A stretch of 64,000 nucleotides of DNA from Burkholderiaceae bacterium (GCA_018261955.1 JAGTRK010000004.1:186001-250000), one strand, 5' to 3'; counted from the stretch's first letter, positions 35,137-45,899 are shown. The notes: generated by a model from the sequence alone, not told the origin. Numbers and translations: made by a program.

Positions 35137-38100
35137 TTATTTCCAAGTGTGTTTAAAACCAATCGTGCCACGATAACCTTCACGCTTACTGCTACCCAAA
35201 TCACGCTCATAGCGTGCGTCCGCATAAAGATAACTGTGCTTACCCACTGGGAACTGCACACCCACACCAACCTCACCCCAAGTGGACGCGTACTTTTCAC
35301 TCAGATTATCTCGACCAATCCCTATTGATTTGGGATTAATGAAGTCATGCCATACATTGGCGACCGCATAGAAGGTTTTCGTCTGGTAATTTTTTTCAGA
35401 AGTTTGGGCATTGTGCGCCAAACGCACCCCCACTCGACCGCGCAAACCATGCTGTCCCTGTTCATTCACTTGACGAACACCATCATTAAAGTCATTTAAA
35501 CCCACATATTGATAAATCAATTGTGCTTGTGGTTCCAATAACCAACCCGCTTCACCTGACGTATGTTTACTGATGGCATATGGACGACCCACTTCAGCAG
35601 ACAATGCAGCACCCCAACCATTTTGATTGGCTTTATAGCCATCGCGCGAGTTGTATTTGTTACGCAGATAAGACAGTTGTCCCACCAAGTCCAAATAACT
35701 GCCATTGGGCGCATAACGCGTATGGGTCACGCCCAAACTCACAGCATTGGTTTTACCATTGCCTGTGTATTTGTCGGCACTGACGATGCCGTTTTCCGCG
35801 CGATAGCGATCAGAAAAATCCGTGTCAGCATGACCATACGCAAGATAAACACCCGTTAAGCGATGACCACCCTCGTCTGTGCGCTTGATTTTAAAGTCAT
35901 GCCCAAACTGGAAACCATACATATCCGTATCCATATTCAAACGGGTTTTACCGTTTTGTTCAAGATGCTTACCGAATATCCGTCCCCATGTCTGACCTTT
36001 TGCATCGGAACCACAAGTACCACACTCGTCCCAAGCCAAGGTTTGATTTTCACCACGACGCTCATGCAAAGTACCCAAGGTCGCATAACCAAGCTCCATG
36101 TCAACCACGGGCATTTGCACATACGCTGGCACTGTTGGCGTATAAATTGGAATCTCAGGTGGTTGGGGTTTTACAGGATCTACGGGATCAACTGGATCTA
36201 CTTTAGCTGACATCGTCCAATAATATTCCCGACCACCATTTGCAACTTCTCGGCTGGTCAATTGAACTTCAGTTGCACCCGTCGTTTGTGCAGTCCCGAC
36301 AAAAGTTCCTGCTGCGTTAGCACCATCAACCACCACCACAGGCACCGTATTGATTATTGAGGCGATTTGTTGAACACTGCCGTCTATGATGTTTGCCGTT
36401 CCATCCGCAGCAATCGGATTAACAGAGGTTTGACCATCTGCAGTTCCAATAATATGCAACACATCGGATTCCGAATCAACACCACCTTCGGCGACAGTGA
36501 TGGCCGAATCTCCAGGCGCATTCCACAAGGTATTCATGCGAACAGATGCGCCATTTGAACCACTGTAATTGCCATTGATTGTTAAAACATCGTTGTATTT
36601 TGCATGGGTTGCATTGTCCAAGTTAATCACACCACCATTGCTCACGACATTACCAGACAGGATGTAATTATTATTACCAGCGTCGTCAAATGCACCATTG
36701 ATAACAGCGCCGTTTGAAATATTGGTAGTATCAAAAAACGCAGTGGTTTTATCGCCATTCGGTGCTGACGCATTCGCATTCAAATTCCACGTAAAGCCAT
36801 TGCTTAGATTTAAATTAAGCGTTGGTGTTTTACTTGAATCCAATGTTTGAGTATTTTTAACCAACCCTTTATAAACCAAACCCGTCATGCTTCCTGCATC
36901 ACTCGCATTGAAAGTAACGGATGAGCCTTGAAACAGATTTTGCCCCTGCAACTCCACCCCAGAAGCATCGTATGTGTTTGAATAATATGAATAGTTAGGT
37001 GCTGTATAGTTCCCACTGACATTGAGAATATAACCGTTGGGATTGGCGGTTAGATTGGTATTCGCACCCGTAAAATTAAGTTTGGTGTCCACCTGTCCTT
37101 GATCCACAAAAATCAAGTCGCGACGCGTACCAGTTGCTGTAATCAATGGGTCAATACTGGTGCCATTGGTCGTAAACACCGCGTTATTAAAACTCGCCGT
37201 CACACCATTTGATGCGGCTTGTTCAAATGTCATTGTGCTTCTTGAACCATCATCATGCCCACCGATTTCCAATGCATAACCATTTGTTTTGATTTGAGTG
37301 CTGGCGTTTGCATCAGATGCGTCAAAAATTGAATTGCGCATCATCTTAATTCCACCACCTTGCAATGCATTCGTGGTGTCAATGGTCAAATTACCATGCG
37401 ATTCTAAAATTCCTGCGCCCTCACCCGCATAGCGAATTTTACCCAATTTAACGCCATGACTGTCCCAAACGATAGAGGAAGTATCCGTGCCCTTATTGAT
37501 GGTGATATTTGCATCACCATTGAGTACCACCTTGGGAGTGAGAGAACCATTGGTTCCAGTGGCGGTTGCATCACCATGATTGCTTTGATTACCCGACACA
37601 TAAATACCAATCGAGCGATTGCCTGTCAGCGTCATATCTAAATCACCGTTGACAATCACTTGCCCAGCAGAACCATTACCCAAATTTTGATAGGCACCCT
37701 GAATGGCGCGTATGCCATTATTCAAAATCGGATTGACCTTACCACCCGTTGCCGTTTGATTAATGGTTAAATTCTCAGTGGTAATCGTTGAATACTGACC
37801 ATTGTAGGTAGCACCTTCACCAGAATCCACTGTAGAACCAGTCAAAACACCGTATTGGGCAACTCCACCACTACTGTTACCACCTGAGTAGTTATCCGTT
37901 AAGTTTAAAGTCACATTTTTTGTGGTCATATTCACATTTGAATGCGTGCCTAAACCACCAACACCACCATTTGCCTTGACATTAAAGGTCAAGTTACCCG
38001 TGTTAATTGCGGCACCAGAAGCACCCGTGGCGTACTGATTACCAATACCACCATATCCACCTGTCACATTCGCAGTAACGACAGTATCCCCTACAGTCAA

Positions 38101-38373
38101 GGTTTCGTGCAGACGAGAACGGGTTAAAATGTAATAGCCCGCCCCACCTGACTGCGTGGTCGTTGCAGCCACCACATTGTTACAAGAGGGAATTGTATTG
38201 CCTGGCAAATACGAGCCATCCGCAGCGGCCACACAATCGGCAGCAAAAGCATTATTGGACAACACCATCAACGAAACAACTGCGGCCGCTTTTCCCATTC
38301 CTTTGGTCAGTTCTGACGTGGCCACCCAAGTTTGCGTCACACGACTCCACTTAGACTTATAGATTTTATTCAC
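35137..38373 (-). CDS. Autotransporter (type Va) with ESPR signal
   Basis: Secreted surface protein of 1078 residues. It starts with an extended signal peptide region (MNKIYKSKWSRVTQTWVATSE) and a hydrophobic core ending in NAFA. The passenger (about 46-750) is a Gly/Asn/Thr-rich beta-helix, with one Cys pair near the start. A Pro-rich linker (VDPVDPVDPVKPQPP) leads to the autotransporter beta-barrel (about 790-1078) with GQTWGRIFG and a final GTIGFKHTWK. The start is GTG with AAGGG seven bases upstream. No protease or adhesin motif is recognised in the passenger. Flanked by a HlyC-like gene and an OmpA lipoprotein gene, same strand. Confidence 0.93.
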   Translation of the reverse strand: MNKIYKSKWSRVTQTWVATSELTKGMGKAAAVVSLMVLSNNAFAADCVAAADGSYLPGNTIPSCNNVVAATTTQSGGAGYYILTRSRLHETLTVGDTVVTANVTGGYGGIGNQYATGASGAAINTGNLTFNVKANGGVGGLGTHSNVNMTTKNVTLNLTDNYSGGNSSGGVAQYGVLTGSTVDSGEGATYNGQYSTITTENLTINQTATGGKVNPILNNGIRAIQGAYQNLGNGSAGQVIVNGDLDMTLTGNRSIGIYVSGNQSNHGDATATGTNGSLTPKVVLNGDANITINKGTDTSSIVWDSHGVKLGKIRYAGEGAGILESHGNLTIDTTNALQGGGIKMMRNSIFDASDANASTQIKTNGYALEIGGHDDGSRSTMTFEQAASNGVTASFNNAVFTTNGTSIDPLITATGTRRDLIFVDQGQVDTKLNFTGANTNLTANPNGYILNVSGNYTAPNYSYYSNTYDASGVELQGQNLFQGSSVTFNASDAGSMTGLVYKGLVKNTQTLDSSKTPTLNLNLSNGFTWNLNANASAPNGDKTTAFFDTTNISNGAVINGAFDDAGNNNYILSGNVVSNGGVINLDNATHAKYNDVLTINGNYSGSNGASVRMNTLWNAPGDSAITVAEGGVDSESDVLHIIGTADGQTSVNPIAADGTANIIDGSVQQIASIINTVPVVVVDGANAAGTFVGTAQTTGATEVQLTSREVANGGREYYWTMSAKVDPVDPVDPVKPQPPEIPIYTPTVPAYVQMPVVDMELGYATLGTLHERRGENQTLAWDECGTCGSDAKGQTWGRIFGKHLEQNGKTRLNMDTDMYGFQFGHDFKIKRTDEGGHRLTGVYLAYGHADTDFSDRYRAENGIVSADKYTGNGKTNAVSLGVTHTRYAPNGSYLDLVGQLSYLRNKYNSRDGYKANQNGWGAALSAEVGRPYAISKHTSGEAGWLLEPQAQLIYQYVGLNDFNDGVRQVNEQGQHGLRGRVGVRLAHNAQTSEKNYQTKTFYAVANVWHDFINPKSIGIGRDNLSEKYASTWGEVGVGVQFPVGKHSYLYADARYERDLGSSKREGYRGTIGFKHTWK

Positions 38374-38518
38374 AATTTACCCTTCATACTCAAAAGACAA
38401 TACGTCAACGTGAACATGCTACCACGTCATAAACTCTATTAATTATCCTTTTAATATTAATTTTTGTTAAAATGTGCTTTATTTTATAAATTGATTTACA
38501 AATAAACTGTATAAAAAA

Positions 38519-39019
38519 TCACCCCGTAAATTTATATCCCCTGAGCGATTTCACCATGGTTTTTTGGTCGTCAGGCGTTTTATGATACGCAAAATACACA
38601 GTTTGCCTTGGAAAAACATACTTTTTAACGGCTGTGCGCATAACGAGTTGATGTTTCATTTGGGGAACACAAAACCAAGACAGAATCCATACTTTTTTAT
38701 CTGGTCCAGGTTGATTGAATTGTGTAAAAAACTCATATGGCTGAGTTCGATTGAGATACGCCAATTCCTGCTCTGGCGATAAATAAGCCCAATTAATATA
38801 ACCTAAAGGCTGATTTTTATAAACCAAAAAAGCAAAGTTTTTTGATTGAATAATTGGCAAGATAATCGACATAGCCGATTCAATGGATGCCTTGCGATAA
38901 TAATCGTGATACTGCCACAACCACACAAAACCGCCCAAAACCTCTGCTTCATTCCATGGGGTATCCGCTAAAATGGATGGTGCAATAATTCGAATTTGAT
39001 TATTTGCTAAATTTGTCAT
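38519..39019 (-). CDS. HlyC-like (RTX toxin-activating acyltransferase) homologue, catalytic residues replaced
   Basis: A 166-residue GNAT-fold protein whose length and core match the toxin-activating lysine acyltransferases (HlyC, CyaC): EVLGGFVWLWQYHDYY, SIILPIIQSKNFAFLVYKNQPLGYINWAYLSPEQELAYLN, and a C-terminal FTG. Aligned by eye with E. coli HlyC, the catalytic His23 falls on Tyr41 (a His is three residues earlier, His38) and Asp92 on Ser114. There is no RTX toxin in the window. The gene is AT-rich, has no clear ribosome site, and stands 145 bases upstream of an autotransporter gene on the same strand. It may be a binding protein or an acyltransferase with altered chemistry. Confidence 0.75.
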   Translation of the reverse strand: MTNLANNQIRIIAPSILADTPWNEAEVLGGFVWLWQYHDYYRKASIESAMSIILPIIQSKNFAFLVYKNQPLGYINWAYLSPEQELAYLNRTQPYEFFTQFNQPGPDKKVWILSWFCVPQMKHQLVMRTAVKKYVFPRQTVYFAYHKTPDDQKTMVKSLRGYKFTG

Positions 39020-39228
39020 TTTTTTGTATTTCAAAATAAAAAATCGGTCGGATAAATTAAGGGGGCAATTACAAGCCACCGTGTTGGATACACAATAGAT
39101 TGTATTACACGGCGCAAATTAAAGCACGCATCACCATTAAGAAACACAAGTCAAATAGGGTATTTGTTTTTTATCAGAACAGCATCATACAACCTACTCA
39201 GTACTTCCATTTAGTTGGGACGAGAAAA

Positions 39229-39266
39229 CAAAAGCCCATCCAATGGCGTAAACCACTGATGGGCTT
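39229..39266 (-). terminator. Terminator of dnaJ
   Basis: Arms AAGCCCATC and GATGGGCTT at 39232-39240 and 39258-39266, with a T-run on the minus strand beyond the stem. Confidence 0.7.
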
Positions 39267-39288
39267 ATTGACCAACGCAAGGTTATTT

Positions 39289-40419
39289 TTAGTTAAAAAA
39301 TCCTTTTACTTTATTAAACCAGCCTTGCGCTTTGGGATTATGTTTGTCTCGATTGCTGTTTAGGCTGGTCTCTAATTGCTCAATCAATTGTTTTTGCTCG
39401 GCGTTTAATTTAACAGGCACTTCGATTTCAACGTGTACATATAAATCCCCCACCGTTGAAGCAGAGCGCACATGCGGCATGCCTTTACCGCGCAAACGGA
39501 AGCGTTGTCCCGTTTGTGTTCCTTCGGGAATATTCATACTCGCTTTGCCGTGCAAAGTTGGCACTTCAATTTCACCACCCAATGCAGCTCTGGTAAATGC
39601 CAGTGGTATCGTACAATGTAAATCTGTACCTTCACGCTCAAACACATTGTGGCGTTTGATGTGAATCTCCACATACAAATCACCCGCAGGTCCGCCATTA
39701 ATACCCGGTTCACCCTTACCCGAGTTGCGAATGCGCATACCGTCTTCTATCCCCGCAGGTATAGTGACCTCAAGGGTTTTTTGCGTTTTGACTTTACCTT
39801 GCCCATGGCATTTTTTACATGGATTGGGGATGTGCTTGCCAGTACCATGACATTTCGGACAGGTTTGTTGGACTGAGAAAAAGCCTTGCGACATGCGCAC
39901 CTGACCTTGACCCTGACAGGTTGGGCAGGTTTCGGCTTTCGTCCCCGCTTCTGCGCCCGAACCGTGGCACGCGTCACACTCATCCCAATTGGGCACACGT
40001 ATTTGCGTGACCTTACCCTTGGCTGCATCTTCCAAATCGATTTCCATGGTGTAGCGTAAATCCGAGCCGCGATAGACCTGTGGTCCACCACGCTGCTGAC
40101 GCCCACCCATATTGCCAAATATATCGCCAAATATGTCGCCAAAGGCATCGCCGAACGGCTGACCACCACCAAAACCACCGCCACCCATATTCGGGTCAAC
40201 ACCTGCGTGGCCATATTGGTCATAGGCGGCGCGTTTTTGCGGGTCAGAAAGCATTTCATAGGCTTCTTTGACCTCTTTAAACTTCTCTTCGGCACTTGGG
40301 TTGTCCTGGTTGCGATCGGGATGGTATTTCATCGCCAATTTGCGATACGCTTTTTTAATCTCATCATCCGACGCATTGCGCGCCACGTCCAATATTTCAT
40401 AAAAATCTCGTTTTGCCAT
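39289..40419 (-). CDS. dnaJ: Chaperone protein DnaJ
   Basis: Co-chaperone that stimulates DnaK ATPase and delivers unfolded substrates. The 376-residue protein has a J domain with HPD (KYHPDRNQD), a Gly/Phe-rich linker (about 75-105), four zinc motifs ([32 protein letters not shown]), and two C-terminal substrate domains. It is usually preceded by dnaK; here a nitrobindin-like gene runs divergently instead and no dnaK is in the window. Confidence 0.97.
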   Translation of the reverse strand: MAKRDFYEILDVARNASDDEIKKAYRKLAMKYHPDRNQDNPSAEEKFKEVKEAYEMLSDPQKRAAYDQYGHAGVDPNMGGGGFGGGQPFGDAFGDIFGDIFGNMGGRQQRGGPQVYRGSDLRYTMEIDLEDAAKGKVTQIRVPNWDECDACHGSGAEAGTKAETCPTCQGQGQVRMSQGFFSVQQTCPKCHGTGKHIPNPCKKCHGQGKVKTQKTLEVTIPAGIEDGMRIRNSGKGEPGINGGPAGDLYVEIHIKRHNVFEREGTDLHCTIPLAFTRAALGGEIEVPTLHGKASMNIPEGTQTGQRFRLRGKGMPHVRSASTVGDLYVHVEIEVPVKLNAEQKQLIEQLETSLNSNRDKHNPKAQGWFNKVKGFFN

Positions 40420-40617
40420 TTTTTAATAACTCTTGCTGTTGGTTAACTCGTTGTTGGTTGATTTTGGTCCACAATTTTTTGCAGACAGCATGATAGCCTA
40501 ATGATGGGGGCAAAGCAGCACATTACAAGGGTGATTGTTGAATTCTGAATGAGATTTTGCGACAAATACCCTGCTTTTATGAGAAAATATGCGCCATTCA
40601 ATCACATGGAGCAAAAC

Positions 40618-41253
40618 ATGAGCGATTTTCCCAAAGATATCTATACCGAACCTCAAAACATTGATGTCCACACGTTAAATAATTTAGGACCGCTGACCCC
40701 CATGGCGGGCATTTGGCAAGGCACGCGTGGCTTGGATGTCAAGCCCAAAGCCGAAGGCGCAAAAAAACAAGTTTATGTTGAACGCATTGAGTTACAACCC
40801 ATCGACCCACAAACCAATGGGCCGCAATTGTTGTATGGTTTGCGTTACCACACACATGTGACCAAACCCGATCAAGTCAAAACCTATCACGATCAAGTGG
40901 GTTACTGGCTGTGGGAGCCTGCAACAGGCACGATTATGCACACCATTGCGATTCCACGCGGACAAATTGTGATGGCTGTGGGACACGCCACCCCCGATGC
41001 CGCTGAATTTGAATTGGTGGCGACCAATACCGATGTGAGCTTCGGTATTCGCTCTGCGCCATTTTTGGAACACGCGTTTAAAACCGTGGAGTTTCGCATC
41101 AAAGTGACCATCAACGCCGATGGTACGTGGGGTTATGACGAAGACACGGTGATGTTGATTGCTGGAATGGACGAGCCATTTCACCACACTGACCGCAACA
41201 TCTTGCACAAAATTGCCGAGCCCACCCCCAACCCACTGGCGCAATCCATCTAA
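40618..41253 (+). CDS. Nitrobindin-like heme-binding beta-barrel protein
   Basis: A 211-residue protein of the THAP4_heme-bd/FABP-like family. It has the entry motif MAGIWQGTRG, extensive beta strands, and a C-terminal part with GMDEPFHHTDRNILHK that supplies His residues. Relatives bind ferric heme and nitrogen oxides, or small ligands; this protein's ligand is not known. The start has GGAG six bases upstream. It is followed after 27 bases by yjdM. Confidence 0.8.
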   Translation: MSDFPKDIYTEPQNIDVHTLNNLGPLTPMAGIWQGTRGLDVKPKAEGAKKQVYVERIELQPIDPQTNGPQLLYGLRYHTHVTKPDQVKTYHDQVGYWLWEPATGTIMHTIAIPRGQIVMAVGHATPDAAEFELVATNTDVSFGIRSAPFLEHAFKTVEFRIKVTINADGTWGYDEDTVMLIAGMDEPFHHTDRNILHKIAEPTPNPLAQSI

Positions 41254-41280
41254 ATTTTTTTAAACTTCCAAAGGAATACC

Positions 41281-41622
41281 ATGTCAACACCTCCAGCATG
41301 CCCCGTCTGCGGTATGGAAAACACCTATTTTGATGGCGAACAATACGTGTGCCCTGATTGCACACATGAGTGGTCGCTCACTGACGACACAGAATCAACC
41401 GAATCAGAACGCGTGATCAAAGATGCCAACGGACAGGTTTTACAAGACGGCGACACCGTCACAGTCATCAAAGATCTAAAAGTCAAAGGCTCATCCTCTG
41501 TGGTGAAGGTCGGCACCAAAGTCAAAAACATCCGTTTGGTCGATGGCGACCATGACATTGATTGCAAAATCGATGGCATCGGACAAATGGGCTTGAAGTC
41601 GCAATTTGTGAAAAAGGCTTGA
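41281..41622 (+). CDS. yjdM: Zinc ribbon protein YjdM (PhnA-like)
   Basis: A 113-residue protein with an N-terminal zinc ribbon ([21 protein letters not shown]) and a C-terminal SH3-like domain ([26 protein letters not shown]). The family was named PhnA for alkylphosphonate uptake, but the role is not established. Probably co-transcribed with the upstream nitrobindin-like gene; a terminator follows directly. Confidence 0.92.
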   Translation: MSTPPACPVCGMENTYFDGEQYVCPDCTHEWSLTDDTESTESERVIKDANGQVLQDGDTVTVIKDLKVKGSSSVVKVGTKVKNIRLVDGDHDIDCKIDGIGQMGLKSQFVKKA

Positions 41623-41626
41623 ACGC

Positions 41627-41665
41627 AAAAAAAATCCCTCGACCAAATGCCGAGGGATTTTTTAA
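41627..41665. terminator. Bidirectional terminator between yjdM and the OmpA-family gene
   Basis: AAAATCCCTCG / CGAGGGATTTT, flanked by A- and T-runs, between two convergent genes. Confidence 0.88.
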
Positions 41666-41694
41666 AACAGGTTCAATAAAAACCTAAAACCGAT

Positions 41695-42243
41695 TTATTT
41701 TTCCAAAACAACTTCCACACGACGCGCTTCTGCATTATCACCCGTACCTTTTGCGTCTTCTGGCTTTTTCAACTCAATGCTGTCAGTGGGTACACCTAAG
41801 GCAATCAAAGTATCGCGCACTGAGATGGCACGTTTTTTGGCCAACTCTTGATTGGTAGCCAAATTGCCTGTGCTGTCGTGAAAGCCTGATATCACCGCTT
41901 TTTGACCCGCTTTAACACCTTTAACCACTTCAGCCAAAGCCTCATTCGCACCTTTTGCCAAATCGGATTTACCCGTCGCAAAGTAGAATTTCACCACACC
42001 ATTTTCAACCACCACTTTGGCTTCATCGGCTGCGATGGTTACCGCGCCGACGGCCGCAGTTGTCGCTGCCGCCACCGTTGCTGGTGCTGCAATCGCGGGC
42101 ACATCGGCTTTTTTCGCGCCCATGGAACTATCGCCACTTACCCAAGTGCACAAAGCCAAAACACCACCAATCACCAATGCCACAATCCCTGCCAAAATAC
42201 CCAACAATAGACCTTGGTCTTCGTCTTTATCTTCGTAACTCAT
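41695..42243 (-). CDS. OmpA-family protein with inner-membrane anchor
   Basis: A 182-residue protein. A single membrane helix (about 11-33) is followed by an Ala-rich periplasmic linker and an OmpA-like domain (about 80-180: VKFYFATGKSDLAKGANEAL, ISGFHDSTGNLATNQELAKKRA, NAEARRVEVVLEK). Unlike classical OmpA it is anchored in the inner membrane. It could tie the inner membrane to peptidoglycan. Start has GGAG five bases upstream. Monocistronic. Confidence 0.85.
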   Translation of the reverse strand: MSYEDKDEDQGLLLGILAGIVALVIGGVLALCTWVSGDSSMGAKKADVPAIAAPATVAAATTAAVGAVTIAADEAKVVVENGVVKFYFATGKSDLAKGANEALAEVVKGVKAGQKAVISGFHDSTGNLATNQELAKKRAISVRDTLIALGVPTDSIELKKPEDAKGTGDNAEARRVEVVLEK

Positions 42244-42405
42244 GTCTGCTCCGCAAAAAAGTAAATAAATCACGGACAATTATACGCGATTTATCCATAG
42301 TTTCAGTAAAAAGTGCCGACTTTATTGATGTGATTTGAATACATCTTGCCCCAGCACGCAAACTGGTACAATGAGCGCATCTGACAGCGACCTCCAGCCA
42401 CCACC

Positions 42406-43731
42406 ATGTCACCCAACACCATCAGTATTTCTGAACTCAACCAACGCATTGCCACGCTCTTGGAGCGCAGTGTGCCGTTGCTGTGGGTGCAAGGCGAGAT
42501 TTCCAATCTCAAGCAATACCCCAGCGGGCATTGGTACTTTTCGCTCAAAGACGAAAACGCCCAAGTGCGCGCAGTGATGTTTCGCCAAAAAGCCGCTTTG
42601 CTCAAATGGCAACCGCGCGAGGGCGATGCGGTGCAAGCTTACGTCAGCGCGAGTTTGTACCCTGCGCGCGGTGAGTTTCAACTCACGGTTGAGTCCATGC
42701 GCCCCGCGGGTTTGGGAACTTTGTACGAACGCTTTGTGAAACTCAAAGAGGATTTGGCGCAGCAGGGTTTATTTGATGCAGCACACAAAAAACCATTGCC
42801 CACTTTTGCCCGTAAAATCGGCATCGTCACCTCCCCGCAAGCGGCGGCACTGCGTGATGTGGCGCACACTTTGGCGCGCCGCGCGCCACACATTGAACTG
42901 TTGGTATACCCAACCTTGGTACAAGGCGAGCAAGCAGCAGGGCAAATTGCCCGTGCGATTGCACTGGCAAATCAGAACCCGAAATTAGATGCCCTGCTCA
43001 TCATTCGTGGCGGCGGCAGTTTGGAGGATCTGTGGGCGTTTAATGAGCCTGAAGTGGCACACGCGATGTTCAACAGCCATTTGCCAATCATCAGCGGTGT
43101 GGGGCACGAAACCGACACCACGATTGCGGATTTTGTCGCCGATGTGCGCGCCGCCACGCCGACTGCGGCAGCCGAACTCATCAGTTCGCCCACGCACGCC
43201 GATTGGCATGAAACTTTGTCCAATCAAGCACGCACCTTGCAACGCAACATGACGCACAAAATCACGCAGGCCGAGCAAGGTTTAGACCGCGTGATCGCAC
43301 AATTGCTCACCCCTGCGCAACGACTTTATCAACAATCCACACACTTGCAACACTTAACACTGCGTTTACAAAACAGCATGTCCACACAATTTCAAAACCT
43401 CGAACGTCGCCATGAATACGCTGCTCAAACCGTTCAGCGCCTACGTCCTGCGTTGAGCATACACGAACAAACCTTGTCGCACAAACAGGTTCAACTGCAT
43501 CAAGCCCATGCCCGCTTGTTCAACACACACACGCAATCCGTTGAGAACATGGCGCAGCACTTAAACCAACTCAATCCAGAAAACGTCTTAAACAGGGGCT
43601 TTGCCTACGTGCAAACACAAAACGGGGACATCGTTTATAATGCCAGTACACTGCACGCAGGCGATGGCATTCGCATTCAACTGGCACGTGGACGCGTGAT
43701 TGGCACGGTCAATCATACCGAGACAGAATAA
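42406..43731 (+). CDS. xseA: Exodeoxyribonuclease VII large subunit
   Basis: Large subunit of ExoVII, which degrades single-stranded DNA in both directions in recombination and repair. The 441 residues comprise an OB-fold (about 5-100: [36 protein letters not shown]), the catalytic region ([54 protein letters not shown]) and a helical C-terminus. No xseB is in the window. sodB follows 17 bases after. Confidence 0.97.
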   Translation: MSPNTISISELNQRIATLLERSVPLLWVQGEISNLKQYPSGHWYFSLKDENAQVRAVMFRQKAALLKWQPREGDAVQAYVSASLYPARGEFQLTVESMRPAGLGTLYERFVKLKEDLAQQGLFDAAHKKPLPTFARKIGIVTSPQAAALRDVAHTLARRAPHIELLVYPTLVQGEQAAGQIARAIALANQNPKLDALLIIRGGGSLEDLWAFNEPEVAHAMFNSHLPIISGVGHETDTTIADFVADVRAATPTAAAELISSPTHADWHETLSNQARTLQRNMTHKITQAEQGLDRVIAQLLTPAQRLYQQSTHLQHLTLRLQNSMSTQFQNLERRHEYAAQTVQRLRPALSIHEQTLSHKQVQLHQAHARLFNTHTQSVENMAQHLNQLNPENVLNRGFAYVQTQNGDIVYNASTLHAGDGIRIQLARGRVIGTVNHTETE

Positions 43732-43748
43732 AACCGAGAGGACAAAAA

Positions 43749-44330
43749 ATGGAACATACTTTACCCGCTTTACCCTATGCAATGGACGCGCTCGCGCCGC
43801 ACATTTCGGCTGAAACTTTAGAGTTTCATTATGGAAAACACCACCAAGCTTATGCGACCAACCTCAATGGTTTGATTAAAGGCACTGAGTTTGAAAACGC
43901 AACGCTCGAAGAAATCGTTAAAAAATCTTCAGGCGGTATTTTCAACAACGCGGCGCAAGTTTGGAACCACACATTCTACTGGAATGGCTTGGCACCAAAC
44001 GCTGGTGGCGCACCCACAGGTGCTTTGGCTGACGCCATCAACGCCAAATGGGGCTCGTTTGAAGCCTTCAAAGAGGCCTTCACCAAATGCGCGGTCACAA
44101 CCTTTGGCTCAGGTTGGGCTTGGTTGGTGAAAACCCCTGCGGGTGAGTTGGATTTGGTGTCGACCTCAAATGCAGCCACACCGCTGACCACTGACAACAA
44201 AGCGTTGTTGACCTGTGATGTGTGGGAACACGCGTACTACGTGGACTACCGCAATGCACGCCCTAAATACGTTGAGAGTTTTTGGAATTTGGTCAACTGG
44301 GAATTTGTGGCGAACAATTTCTCTGCATAA
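43749..44330 (+). CDS. sodB: Superoxide dismutase (Fe type)
   Basis: Detoxifies superoxide in the cytosol. The 193-residue protein has the four metal ligands in [19 protein letters not shown] and [11 protein letters not shown], and the sequence GSGWAWLVK. The Fe type is suggested by length and by GSGWAWL. The ribosome site is AGAGGAC. Seventeen bases after xseA and followed by a terminator. Confidence 0.96.
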   Translation: MEHTLPALPYAMDALAPHISAETLEFHYGKHHQAYATNLNGLIKGTEFENATLEEIVKKSSGGIFNNAAQVWNHTFYWNGLAPNAGGAPTGALADAINAKWGSFEAFKEAFTKCAVTTFGSGWAWLVKTPAGELDLVSTSNAATPLTTDNKALLTCDVWEHAYYVDYRNARPKYVESFWNLVNWEFVANNFSA

Positions 44331-44366
44331 AGATGAATTTTTCGCTATCAATCGATAGTGTCGCTT

Positions 44367-44396
44367 GAAAAGCCATGCAACTGCGTGGCTTTTTCA
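44367..44396 (+). terminator. Terminator of sodB
   Basis: GAAAAGCCA with TGGCTTTTTC, extended by inner pairs, followed by T-rich DNA. Confidence 0.85.
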
Positions 44397-44531
44397 TGCA
44401 CCATTTCTATGCAACAATTGATTATTCTATGTAAAGGCGTATGACTAATTCTTGCTATAATGCAAAATCAACACTGACACAGCCATTGAACATCGCCCTT
44501 ACAACAATCAACCATAGACATTATCATCGCC

Positions 44532-45899
44532 ATGCTGCTCAAATCAATTCGCGCCATTGAATTTTGCTTTGCCCTCATCTCTATACTGAGTGCTTGGTTG
44601 ATTGCGACTGCATGTAATATTGCTTATGCGACCGTGAATGTCAACCAATTGGTCAATGACAGTGCCGCATCCATCGTTCAAGTGCAAGGCATACAATGGG
44701 TCAAAATTAAAATCCCTGAACAGTATAAAAACATTACCGATGACCCTGTATACCGTTCATTGTCGTCTATTTTATTGGACAACCAAACCCCCAACAACAC
44801 GCAAGCAGCACCCGTTATCAAAAAACGCATCAACGGCAGCGGTTTTATTATCAGTAACAACGGACAAATAGCCACCAACTACCAGTGGGTCAAAGACACA
44901 CACGAAGTGATTGTGACCTTATGGGATGCGCGCCAATTCAAAGCGAGCATCACACGTAGCGATCCGAAAAATGATGTGGCATTGTTGCGCATCCGCGCGA
45001 GCAACTTAGCCGCGCTCAGTTTGGCGCAACAAGTCGAAGAGGGCGAAGGGGTGATTGCCATCGGTGCTAAAAAACACGGCACATCGGTTGGGGTGATTGT
45101 CAGTACACCCGCGCAAACACCTGGAGTCGGCTTGGTCAGCGACGTGAATGTCTCACCCGAAAACAGCGGCGGCCCCTTACTCAATGTGTATGGTCAGGTA
45201 TTGGGGATTAACTCCACCCGCATGAAAACCGCTTTGAATTTATTTCGCCACCCCATGCTTGGCAAACTCGCATCCGATGGTTTTGACACACACTCAGCAA
45301 CGTTCAACTCCATGTCCTACATTGGATTTTCGGCCGCAGATATGAATAATGCCCAAGATGTGGCGCTTGGGTTGCCCAATGCTTCGGGTGCGATTGTGCT
45401 ACAAGTGCGATCGGGCAGTATGGCAGCAAAAGCGGGGTTACTCAAAAACGATGTCATCATCTCGCTTGAGTCACAAAGCGTGGTCGGTGCCACTGATTTG
45501 AGTGCTTTACCTGATTTTTTACGCCAAGATTATCAGGCACGGCTAACCGTTTTTCGGGATGGCGAGAAAATCGAATTGCAGTTGATCAACCCCAAACCCA
45601 AATCAGCAATTGCATCATGGTCGTGGCGCAAGCTGGGTTTACGTGCCCGCCCGTTATCGATTGCCCAGAAAAATGCCACAGACATCAACAGCGGTGTGCT
45701 TATCACTGAAGTCAAAGACGATGGCTTGAACAACGAAGTTCAAGCAGGCGATTGGATTATCAGCATCAATCAAGTTCCATTGACCAGCGTCGCTCAACTC
45801 AATCAAATCGCACAAAATTTGAACGATGGCGACTCAGTGGTGCTCTACATCATCCGTGACAACGCGCGCCAATTCGTCAGTCTCATTGCACATGAATAA
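44532..45899 (+). CDS. HtrA-like protein lacking the catalytic histidine (predicted pseudoprotease)
   Basis: A 455-residue exported protein of the DegP/DegQ family: signal peptide (about 1-33), a trypsin-like domain (about 40-240) and two PDZ-like regions (about 265-345 and 385-455). In the protease domain the expected TNAHV reads TNYQWV, with Gln118 in place of the catalytic His; Asp148 (NDVALL) and Ser212 (NSGGPL) are kept. The protein should bind but not cleave substrates. The oxyanion Gly preceding NSGG is Glu here. Its stop overlaps the start of a thioredoxin-fold gene by eight bases, so the two are coupled. Confidence 0.85.
   Translation: MLLKSIRAIEFCFALISILSAWLIATACNIAYATVNVNQLVNDSAASIVQVQGIQWVKIKIPEQYKNITDDPVYRSLSSILLDNQTPNNTQAAPVIKKRINGSGFIISNNGQIATNYQWVKDTHEVIVTLWDARQFKASITRSDPKNDVALLRIRASNLAALSLAQQVEEGEGVIAIGAKKHGTSVGVIVSTPAQTPGVGLVSDVNVSPENSGGPLLNVYGQVLGINSTRMKTALNLFRHPMLGKLASDGFDTHSATFNSMSYIGFSAADMNNAQDVALGLPNASGAIVLQVRSGSMAAKAGLLKNDVIISLESQSVVGATDLSALPDFLRQDYQARLTVFRDGEKIELQLINPKPKSAIASWSWRKLGLRARPLSIAQKNATDINSGVLITEVKDDGLNNEVQAGDWIISINQVPLTSVAQLNQIAQNLNDGDSVVLYIIRDNARQFVSLIAHE

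Noticed and set aside
38374-38518. Inverted CACGT motifs before the autotransporter as an operator
   Set aside because: Arms are only five bases and spaced ten; too weak to claim.
38519-39019. Active RTX toxin locus
   Set aside because: Neither an RTX toxin nor a type I secretion gene is present, and the acyltransferase homologue lacks its catalytic residues.
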